Below are positions 1-5,155 of a stretch of DNA of 5,155 nt, in pieces. Both the position numbers and the translations under genes were made by a program. The DNA lies in NCBI GenBank assembly GCA_002366685.1, contig DFBP01000186.1, positions 23,515 through 28,669 on the forward strand, read 5' to 3'. Source of the DNA: Rhodobacterales bacterium UBA3077 (GTDB lineage: Bacteria; Pseudomonadota; Alphaproteobacteria; Rhodobacterales; Rhodobacteraceae). Below the pieces are notes generated by a model, which was not told the DNA's origin, made no database searches, and saw nothing but the letters and a program-made list of their open reading frames with translations. Numbering within the stretch: position 1 is the first letter of the stretch; every line of letters begins with the position of its first letter.

Positions 1-1
1 G

Positions 2-2413
2 CTAACTCTTGAGGCGCAGGTTTTTCGGATCGTAGAGCGGGGCCTGAACACGCGCAATCGGATGGCGAACCCCAAAAACCTCGATTGCAAACTCTGTCTT
101 GTCCGCCAATGTTGAGGGCAGATAGCCAAAACAAATACTCTTTCCAACCGAATAGCCAAAACCCGCACTTGTAACGAGCGAAACCCGTTGGCCTTCGCAA
201 AACAGGCTCTCGCCACCGGTTAACGGCAGGTTTTCGCGGGTCGCAAAGCAGCACAGGCTCTGGGAAACCCCGTCTTCCTTTTGTGTCTTCAGTTTTTCAC
301 GCCCGATAAAATTCCCTCCGGTTTTCAGATGAACCCTAAACCCGAGTCCGGCTTCGATCGGGGTGTAATCGGGCGTTATGTCAGCGCTCCAGTAGAGGTA
401 TCCCTTTTCCATACGCAGGCTATCAATCGCGCGGTAGCCGATATCTTTGATACCGGAAGGTTCTCCGGCAGAGATCAAAGCATCATACACGTGCAGGGCA
501 AATTCGGTTGGTATGTGCAGTTCCCAGCCTAGCTCCCCCACATAGCCGATACGGATGGCCCTTACAGGAGCGGCGCCTAGCGTAATGTCGCGGGCGGTGG
601 CGAAAGGGAAAGCCTCGTTGGAGATATCCTCTTCGCAAATCTGCGCAAGCACTTCGCGTGACTTTGGGCCACAAATATTAATAACTGCACGGGCAGAGGT
701 AACCTCAATCAACATTGCGTCATCCGGCAGGTGCTGCCTTATCCAGTCACTATCATGCACGCCAAAGCCTGCGCCGGTGACGATATAGAAATGGTTTTTC
801 GCTAGTCGTGTAATGGTAACGTCCGCCTCAATCCCACCAAGCTCATTGCAAAGCTGCGTATAGATCACTGTGCCGATGGGTTTGTCCATGTTTGAAACGG
901 AAAGCCGCTGGATGGCGGCGAGCGCACCCAAACCAACCAGCTCGAATTTTGCAAAACTCGACTGGTCAATTAACACGACACCTTCCCGCACCGCCCGATG
1001 CTCTTGGGCGACGAACGTCTTCCAACCCGGCTCTAGAAAATCAAGCTGATCGACGGGATCCACCCCCTCAGGCGCAAACCAAAGCGGCCGTTCCCACCCG
1101 TTTTTGCTGCCCATCACCGCGCCTTTTTCCTTTAGCCGCGCGTGTAGCGGCGAAAGGCGCAGGTTGCGCACAGCCTCGGCCTCAGCCCCCGGGTAGCGCA
1201 TTTTGTAATGGTGGGCGTAATGCTCGACGGCGCGCGGATACATATAGGCGCGTGCGCCGTGATGAGGCCCGAAGCGGCGGTTATCCAGCGGCCATAGGTC
1301 AAGCGAGGGGCGGCCTTCCAGCAGCCACTCGGCGATCATCTCACCGGCACCACCACCCGCAGCGATCCCGTATAGGAAGCCCGTGGCGAGCATCAGGTTT
1401 TGCAGGCCAGGCACGGGGCCAAGCACAAAATCACCATCGGTCGAATAGGGAATCGGCCCGTTGATAACCGTTCGGATACCGACTTCATTGACGATTGGCG
1501 TAACCTTGGCGGCATTGACCGCCAGCGGCTCGAAGCGCTCAAGGTTCTCCGGCAAAAGCTGGCGAACAAAGCCGCCGGGGATACCGTCATCCCCGAAAGG
1601 TTGCGTATTATCCTCATATCCGCCAATCACCAGCCGCCCGCCCGCGTCGGGTTTGTAGTAAACCAGCCTATCAGGGTCTCGCAATGTTGGCAGGCCTGCC
1701 CGGAAATCGGGGATTGGTTCGGTAACGATATACTGGTGCTCAACCGCACAAGCCGGAATTTTGAGGCCCAGCTTGGCCCCCAATTCACGGCTCCACATGC
1801 CGGTGGCGAGGGTGACGGTTTCGGCTTCCCAAGAGCCTTTATTGGTGAGCACCTTCGTTACCCGCCCGTTTGCCACTTCAAAATCCTGCACCTCCACGCC
1901 TTGCTCTATCCGCACACCCAGCTTGCGGGCGGCGGCGGCAATAGCTTGGCAGAGCGAGGCTGGGTCCACATGGCCGTCAGACGGAATAAAAGCCGCGCCT
2001 TCAAGGCCTTCGGTAGAAATGTAAGGAAACAGCGCCTTGGCTTCATCTGGCGAGATCACATTCATTTCCAAGCCGAAGCTTCGTGCCATCGTCGCCAGCC
2101 GCTTGGCTTCCAGCATCCGGTCTTTGGAGGCCGCCAACCGCAGGCTGCCCACCTTTTTCCAGTCAAAATTCAGGCCCGTTTCAGCTTCCAACCGGTCATA
2201 CATCTCAACCGATTTTTGCAGCATGCGCGTGGTGTTCCGTGAGCTTCGTAGCTGCCCAACCAGCCCCGCAGCATGCCATGTTGCCCCCTCGGTGAGCGCG
2301 GCTTTTTCAAGCAGCACCACATCTTTCTCTCCCATGCGCGCCAGATGATAGGCAATCGAGCAGCCAATTATACCGCCCCCGATAATCAGGTGTTTCGCGG
2401 CATTTATCCGCAT
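2..2413 (-). CDS. FAD-dependent dimethylglycine/sarcosine dehydrogenase-like protein (DAO + aminomethyltransferase fusion)
   Basis: A complete 803-residue reading frame, the usual length for bacterial dimethylglycine/sarcosine dehydrogenases. Residues 1-370 form a DAO-type FAD domain: the dinucleotide motif GGGIIG is at 12-17, and the acidic end of the second strand is E36. The motif ATWHAAG at 44-50 places H47 where this family attaches FAD covalently to histidine. H226 and Y252/Y253 sit where I recall catalytic residues of dimethylglycine oxidase. Residues about 375-430 resemble the FAO_M linker. Residues about 430-700 are a glycine-cleavage-T-like folate domain (DQSSFAKFE at 483-491, GGIEADVT at 526-533, YVGELGWEL at 624-632, SLRMEKGY at 665-672). 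Residues about 715-800 match the GCV_T C-terminal barrel. Known family role: oxidative N-demethylation of dimethylglycine or sarcosine, with the methyl carbon passed to tetrahydrofolate; dehydrogenase-type members donate electrons to ETF. The exact substrate is uncertain because Roseobacters carry many paralogs. The ATG directly follows the regulator's stop, and a purine-rich AGAGAG (complement of 2418-2423) can serve as ribosome binding site. Cytoplasmic; no signal peptide seen. Confidence 0.9.
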   Translation of the reverse strand: MRINAAKHLIIGGGIIGCSIAYHLARMGEKDVVLLEKAALTEGATWHAAGLVGQLRSSRNTTRMLQKSVEMYDRLEAETGLNFDWKKVGSLRLAASKDRMLEAKRLATMARSFGLEMNVISPDEAKALFPYISTEGLEGAAFIPSDGHVDPASLCQAIAAAARKLGVRIEQGVEVQDFEVANGRVTKVLTNKGSWEAETVTLATGMWSRELGAKLGLKIPACAVEHQYIVTEPIPDFRAGLPTLRDPDRLVYYKPDAGGRLVIGGYEDNTQPFGDDGIPGGFVRQLLPENLERFEPLAVNAAKVTPIVNEVGIRTVINGPIPYSTDGDFVLGPVPGLQNLMLATGFLYGIAAGGGAGEMIAEWLLEGRPSLDLWPLDNRRFGPHHGARAYMYPRAVEHYAHHYKMRYPGAEAEAVRNLRLSPLHARLKEKGAVMGSKNGWERPLWFAPEGVDPVDQLDFLEPGWKTFVAQEHRAVREGVVLIDQSSFAKFELVGLGALAAIQRLSVSNMDKPIGTVIYTQLCNELGGIEADVTITRLAKNHFYIVTGAGFGVHDSDWIRQHLPDDAMLIEVTSARAVINICGPKSREVLAQICEEDISNEAFPFATARDITLGAAPVRAIRIGYVGELGWELHIPTEFALHVYDALISAGEPSGIKDIGYRAIDSLRMEKGYLYWSADITPDYTPIEAGLGFRVHLKTGGNFIGREKLKTQKEDGVSQSLCCFATRENLPLTGGESLFCEGQRVSLVTSAGFGYSVGKSICFGYLPSTLADKTEFAIEVFGVRHPIARVQAPLYDPKNLRLKS

Positions 2414-3202
2414 TCAGCTCTCTTTCACACTCAATGAAATTTCGTATTTATCCAGCATGGCACAGATCGCCGCGTCGGGTTCGGCATCCGTGACAAGGAT
2501 GTCGATATCTTCAGGAGTCTGCATGGCAATCGGGGCGCGCAATCCGAATTTTGAGCTATCGGCAACTACGATGCTCACTTGCGCCCGCCGGATGGCCTCG
2601 CAGGAGATATCGGCCTCCTGAATATCGTGCAGCATAAATCCGGCTTTGGCACTGATCGCGCCCACCGACATAATCGCGTATTGCACGTTAAACCGCTTGA
2701 TAAAGTTGATCGCGTCTTGCCCGAAGGCCCCGCCATCATGGCTGCGCAGTTCTCCACCCGCCAGAAATACACGGTTGTTATTGCGTGCGGTCAGCATATG
2801 CGCCACGGCAATGGAATTGGTCACAACATAAAGATCGGTATGGTTTTGCAGCGCTTGCGCCACATAAGCCGTGCTGGAGCCAATATCCATAAATAGCGAA
2901 TTACCGTTTTCGATCATATCCGCCACGCGCGCGGCGAGTTGCTTCTTGGCTTCGGCGTTTTTGTCCATTCTGGACTGGAAAGGCGGCTCAACCACCGAAA
3001 CAAGCCCAACAAGGGAAACGCCCCCATGAACTTTTTTTACAAGAGCGCTGGCTTCCAATGATTTGATATTGCGCCGGATTGTTTCATCAGAAACCGCAAG
3101 ACGGGCTGCCAAAAAACCGATCCGGCAGGAGCCGCCAGCCAACCGAATTTCGCGCAAGATCTCCTGCTCCCGCTGATTTGTGATTGCACTTTGCTTTGCC
3201 AT
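2414..3202 (-). CDS. DeoR/GlpR-family transcriptional regulator
   Basis: A 262-residue protein, typical of the DeoR family (about 250-260). Residues 11-66 form the N-terminal winged helix-turn-helix; the recognition helix is around SDETIRRNIKSLE (38-50), followed by the family's VKKVHGGVSL wing (55-64). Residues about 80-240 are the DeoRC ligand-sensing domain: MDIGSST (105-111), VVTNSIAVA (126-134), VFLAGGELR (145-153), SVGAI (179-183) and VVADSSKFG (212-220). In known relatives this domain binds a phosphorylated sugar or polyol, and most act as repressors released by that ligand. The frame stays open upstream to an ATG at 3325, but I chose the ATG at 3200-3202. It has GGGAG six bases upstream, and the family's N-terminal basic/HTH region begins soon after it, whereas the 41 extra residues look non-homologous. 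The gene leads the unit with the dehydrogenase and is divergent from the transporter genes. It plausibly controls both and itself; the effector is unknown. Confidence 0.93.
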   Translation of the reverse strand: MAKQSAITNQREQEILREIRLAGGSCRIGFLAARLAVSDETIRRNIKSLEASALVKKVHGGVSLVGLVSVVEPPFQSRMDKNAEAKKQLAARVADMIENGNSLFMDIGSSTAYVAQALQNHTDLYVVTNSIAVAHMLTARNNNRVFLAGGELRSHDGGAFGQDAINFIKRFNVQYAIMSVGAISAKAGFMLHDIQEADISCEAIRRAQVSIVVADSSKFGLRAPIAMQTPEDIDILVTDAEPDAAICAMLDKYEISLSVKES

Positions 3203-3208
3203 TACACG

Positions 3209-3213
3209 CTCCC
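3209..3213 (-). promoter_or_regulatory. Ribosome binding site deciding the regulator start
   Basis: On the minus strand this reads GGGAG, six bases before the ATG at 3202-3200. It supports the 262-residue form of the DeoR-type regulator over the upstream in-frame ATG at 3325. Confidence 0.65.
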
Positions 3214-3222
3214 AATCACTAC

Positions 3223-3241
3223 TTTTCCACATTTTCCCACA
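3223..3241. repeat. Tandem TTTTCC(C)ACA direct repeat upstream of the regulator
   Basis: TTTTCCACA (3223-3231) is followed immediately by TTTTCCCACA (3232-3241), two near-identical units in tandem. They lie 21-39 bases upstream of the regulator's start codon, in its leader or promoter. This is a possible autoregulatory binding site, since several DeoR-family proteins use short repeated elements. It could also be chance in an A/T-biased spacer. Confidence 0.35.
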
Positions 3242-3262
3242 TTGAACAACATTATTCGCCAA

Positions 3263-3288
3263 TTTGCTTGACTTTACGCCAAGCCAAA
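3263..3288. promoter_or_regulatory. Candidate operator: imperfect inverted repeat over a -35-like hexamer
   Basis: The left arm TTTGCTTG (3263-3270) and the right arm CAAGCCAAA (3280-3288) are reverse complements apart from one extra C, separated by nine bases. The left arm overlaps the -35-like TTGACT (3268-3273). The overlap, dyad symmetry and position in the divergent spacer would suit a repressor site, with the adjacent DeoR-type protein the obvious candidate. That link is inference; the repeat is short enough to arise by chance. Confidence 0.35.
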
Positions 3289-3335
3289 CGCACGCTTTCC
3301 CATATCGACGGGATCGTCTCGTCACTTAATAACAC

Positions 3336-3344
3336 GAGAAGGAA
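3336..3344 (+). promoter_or_regulatory. Strong ribosome binding site of the binding-protein gene
   Basis: GAGAAGGAA contains the Shine-Dalgarno core AAGGA and ends six bases before the ATG at 3351. It fixes that start and fits the high expression usual for periplasmic binding proteins. Confidence 0.8.
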
Positions 3345-3350
3345 CCAAAA

Positions 3351-4301
3351 ATGCGGAACATATCGAAGATTTCATTTGCGGGGGCCGTCGCGGGTCTCAT
3401 GTTGGGCGGTGCGGCGATTGCCGATGTGGAGTCGCAAGATCCGATCAAGCTGACCCTGCATGACTGGTCGGGCCAGTTGATCAATACCCAGATCATGGGT
3501 GCCGTGCTGGAGGAGGCCGGCTATAATGTTGAATATGTGCAAGCGGATTATATCGCACAGTTTGCGGGCCTGAAAACCGGTGACCTGAGCTTGGCGATGG
3601 AGATCTGGGCCACCACCGGCCAAGAGGCGCTGGATGAGGCCGTAGCTTCGGGCAATGTTGTAAATGTGGGCGAAACAGGCCTACAGGCGATCGAGGAATG
3701 GTGGTATCCGCTCTATATGAAAGAGCGCTGCCCCGGCCTACCGGACTGGCAGGCGCTTAAGGCGTGCTCGGCTGAGTTTGCCACCGCCGAAACCGCGCCT
3801 TTGGGCCGCTATGTAGGCGGGCCGGTTACTTGGGGCGGGTTTGACGAAGAGCGCGTTGCCGCCCTCGACCTTGGTTTCGAGGTGGTGCACGCGGGCACCG
3901 ATGCCGCCCTGTTTGCCGAACTTGAATCGGCTTACCAGCGTGAAGCACCGGTCATTTTGTGGGTTTATGTGCCCCATTGGGCGCCCGCTAAATTTGACGG
4001 TGAATTTGTTGAATTCCCTCCTTATTCGGCTGAATGCTACACCGACGCGTCAGTGGGTGTGAACCCTAATGCGACCCATGATTGCGGCAAACCCCGTGGG
4101 CCGATTTGGAAAGCCGCTTGGGCGGGCTTGGCTGACAAATGGCCGGGCGCAAATGCGATTATCGAAGCTTATACCCTCAATAACGCCGAGATGAGCGCCA
4201 TGGTTGGCGCGGTTGATCTCGACGGGGAAAGCATCGAAGATGTGGTTGATCAATGGATGGACGATAACGAGGACCGCTGGTCGGCGTGGATCGCCCAATA
4301 A
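3351..4301 (+). CDS. Glycine betaine/TMAO/proline-type ABC transporter substrate-binding protein
   Basis: A complete 316-residue protein of the OpuAC/ProX-like family, which captures quaternary or related methylated amines in the periplasm and delivers them to an ABC importer. A Sec signal peptide is clear: basic residues R2 and K6, a hydrophobic core at about 8-23, and an AIA cleavage site giving mature D25. The mature part begins with the family-like segment IKLTLHDWSG (32-41), then MEIW (83-86). The protein is rich in tryptophan (including W39, W86, W117, W118, W133, W161, W204, W210); in this family such residues form the aromatic cage for trimethylammonium groups. Four cysteines in the mature protein (C127, C139, C229, C245) could form two disulfides. 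The RCPGLPDW stretch (126-133) resembles marine alphaproteobacterial relatives, including TMAO-binding TmoX-like proteins as I recall them. I cannot separate TMAO from glycine betaine, choline or others by eye. The ATPase of the same transporter follows after 51 bases, supporting the assignment. Confidence 0.88.
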   Translation: MRNISKISFAGAVAGLMLGGAAIADVESQDPIKLTLHDWSGQLINTQIMGAVLEEAGYNVEYVQADYIAQFAGLKTGDLSLAMEIWATTGQEALDEAVASGNVVNVGETGLQAIEEWWYPLYMKERCPGLPDWQALKACSAEFATAETAPLGRYVGGPVTWGGFDEERVAALDLGFEVVHAGTDAALFAELESAYQREAPVILWVYVPHWAPAKFDGEFVEFPPYSAECYTDASVGVNPNATHDCGKPRGPIWKAAWAGLADKWPGANAIIEAYTLNNAEMSAMVGAVDLDGESIEDVVDQWMDDNEDRWSAWIAQ

Positions 4302-4308
4302 AATCTGT

Positions 4309-4330
4309 CGCCCCCCGATATTGGGGGGCG
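4309..4330 (+). terminator. GC-rich hairpin between binding-protein and ATPase genes (attenuator or partial terminator)
   Basis: CGCCCCCC (4309-4316) pairs perfectly with GGGGGGCG (4323-4330) around a six-base GATATT loop. The stem begins 7 bases after the binding-protein stop. Only a short TTTT (4336-4339) follows, five bases beyond the stem, so this is not a textbook intrinsic terminator. In many importer operons such a hairpin protects the upstream binding-protein mRNA or stops part of the transcription, giving excess binding protein over ATPase and permease. That role is inferred from position. Confidence 0.7.
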
Positions 4331-4352
4331 CGCCCTTTTCAAGGCCAATAAA

Positions 4353-5155
4353 ATGACCGCAAAACTCGTCTGCAAAAATGTCTGGAAACTGTATGGAGAC
4401 GGCCCGGAGCGGTTTTTGCAGAGCAATCCCGCGCCGAACCTGAAACAAGTGCGGGACGCGGGGCTGATCCCTGCCGTGCGGGATGCCAATATCGCCGTGG
4501 AAGATGGCGAGATTTTTGTGATTATGGGGCTTTCGGGCTCGGGAAAGTCAACACTCGTGCGCTGTATGTCCCGCCTGATCGAGCCCACGGCAGGCGTGCT
4601 CGAATTTGAAGGCCGCGATTTGCGGCAGATGAACGACCGCGAGATGATCGAAATCCGCCGCCACAAAATGGGTATGGTTTTTCAGCATTTTGCCCTGCTG
4701 CCGCATTTGAGCGTGTTGCAAAATGTGGCTTTTCCGTTGGGCATTCAGGGGCAAAAGAAAGCAGATGCCGAAGCGCGGGCGCGTGAAGTTATCGAGCTTG
4801 TCGGCCTGAAGGGCCGTGAGGATTATTACCCGCGCGAGCTTTCCGGCGGGCAACAGCAACGGGTAGGGATCGCCCGCTCGCTTGCCGTCGAGCCCGATAT
4901 CTGGTTTCTGGACGAACCGTTTTCTGCGCTTGATCCGCTCATCCGCCGCGAAATGCAGGATGAATTTTTGCGCCTTCAGGGAATGCTGAAAAAAACCATC
5001 GTGTTTATCACCCATGATTTTGACGAGGCCATCCGGCTGGCCGACCGGATAGCGATCATGAAAGACGGTGCCGTTATTCAGGTCGCCACCCCCGAGGAGC
5101 TGGTGCAAAGCCCGGCGGATGACTATGTGCGCGAGTTCACCACGCATATCCCGCG
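4353..5155 (+). CDS. Quaternary-amine ABC transporter ATP-binding protein, ProV/OpuAA type (3' end cut by window)
   Basis: The frame opens at ATG 4353 and continues without a stop for 267 codons plus two bases to the window edge, so the gene is partial. It powers uptake of the amine captured by the upstream binding protein. All nucleotide-binding motifs are visible: Walker A GLSGSGKST (59-67), Q-loop Q111, signature LSGGQQQR (163-170), Walker B with D187/E188 (IWFLDEP, 183-189), D-loop SALD (191-194) and switch histidine H221. The roughly 30-residue insertion before the first core strand (about 16-45, including KQVRDAGLIPAVRD) is characteristic of the ProV/OpuAA subfamily rather than generic ABC ATPases. 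Full-length relatives usually carry tandem CBS domains after the ATPase core, implicated in osmotic or nucleotide control; whether this one does lies outside the window. A weak AAGG eight bases upstream is the only ribosome-site candidate. The hairpin just before the gene may lower its expression relative to the binding protein. Confidence 0.92.
   Translation, partial: MTAKLVCKNVWKLYGDGPERFLQSNPAPNLKQVRDAGLIPAVRDANIAVEDGEIFVIMGLSGSGKSTLVRCMSRLIEPTAGVLEFEGRDLRQMNDREMIEIRRHKMGMVFQHFALLPHLSVLQNVAFPLGIQGQKKADAEARAREVIELVGLKGREDYYPRELSGGQQQRVGIARSLAVEPDIWFLDEPFSALDPLIRREMQDEFLRLQGMLKKTIVFITHDFDEAIRLADRIAIMKDGAVIQVATPEELVQSPADDYVREFTTHIP

Larger units (their letters stand above)
3203..3350. promoter_or_regulatory. 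Divergent intergenic control region
   Basis: These 148 bases separate the starts of the minus-strand regulator gene and the plus-strand binding-protein gene, so both promoters should lie here. It is richer in A+T than the flanking genes. A TTGACT at 3268-3273 is a fair -35 candidate for the plus-strand unit, but 17 bases downstream I find only a poor -10 match (CACGCT). On the minus strand, the sequence complementary to 3251-3256 reads AATAAT and could be a -10, but no good -35 stands at the right distance. Promoter positions are therefore not settled. The region also holds an imperfect dyad and tandem repeats, listed separately. Confidence 0.7.

Noticed and set aside
892..1464. A 190-codon plus-strand frame opposite the dehydrogenase gene.
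   Set aside because: Its product is dominated by Arg, Pro, Ala and Gly without any motif, as expected from the reverse strand of GC-rich coding DNA.
1400..2242. A 280-codon open frame on the plus strand opposite the dehydrogenase gene.
   Set aside because: It lies wholly antisense to a clearly homologous gene, shows no recognisable domain and has low-complexity, arginine/glutamine-rich composition typical of a shadow frame in GC-rich DNA.
3307..3318. Small inverted repeat GACG-GGAT-CGTC upstream of the binding-protein gene.
   Set aside because: Four-base arms with a four-base loop are expected by chance at this GC content; no other support.
3203..3325. A 41-residue N-terminal extension of the DeoR-type regulator from an ATG at 3325.
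   Set aside because: It would occupy almost the whole divergent promoter region, has no family similarity, and the start at 3202 has a good ribosome binding site and the normal family length.
3326..3331. TTAATA as a -10 box for the binding-protein gene.
   Set aside because: It lies only five bases from the ribosome binding site, so the transcript would start at or inside that site.
4050..4666. Two overlapping minus-strand frames spanning the end of the binding-protein gene, the hairpin and the ATPase start.
   Set aside because: They cross two well-supported plus-strand genes and show no recognisable domain or convincing start.
4548..5147. A 199-codon minus-strand frame opposite the ATPase gene.
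   Set aside because: The plus strand carries every ABC ATPase motif in one frame; the antisense frame has no family features.

Overview
The window looks like part of an alphaproteobacterial chromosome, most likely a marine Rhodobacterales (Roseobacter-type) bacterium. This rests on the moderate-to-high GC content, the protein sequence style, and the pairing of a fused flavin/folate demethylase with a quaternary-amine ABC importer. No species marker is present, so the assignment is an inference.

Layout: two divergent transcription units share a 148-base control region (3203-3350). On the minus strand, a DeoR/GlpR-type regulator (3202 down to 2414) is followed directly by an 803-residue dimethylglycine/sarcosine dehydrogenase-like enzyme (2413 down to 2). 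The regulator's TGA abuts the enzyme's ATG, so the two are almost certainly co-transcribed and translationally coupled. On the plus strand, a secreted substrate-binding protein of the glycine betaine/TMAO/proline (OpuAC/ProX-like) family (3351-4301) is followed, across a strong GC hairpin (4309-4330), by the ATPase of the same importer (ProV/OpuAA type). The ATPase starts at 4353 and runs off the right edge of the window. A permease gene is expected beyond that edge but is not visible.

Working model: the importer brings in a methylated quaternary or tertiary amine (glycine betaine, TMAO, dimethylglycine, choline or similar). The enzyme oxidatively removes an N-methyl group from the substrate or a downstream product, and its folate-binding half captures the one-carbon unit as 5,10-methylene-THF. 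The DeoR-type protein is well placed to control both units from the shared control region. The exact substrate cannot be fixed from sequence alone.

No RNA gene, insertion sequence, CRISPR array or phage feature was seen. There is no gene-free stretch over 300 bases. Nothing here is clearly an undescribed system. The most interesting points are a sugar-phosphate-type regulator placed over a methylamine demethylation locus, candidate operators in the divergent spacer, and the hairpin between the binding-protein and ATPase genes.
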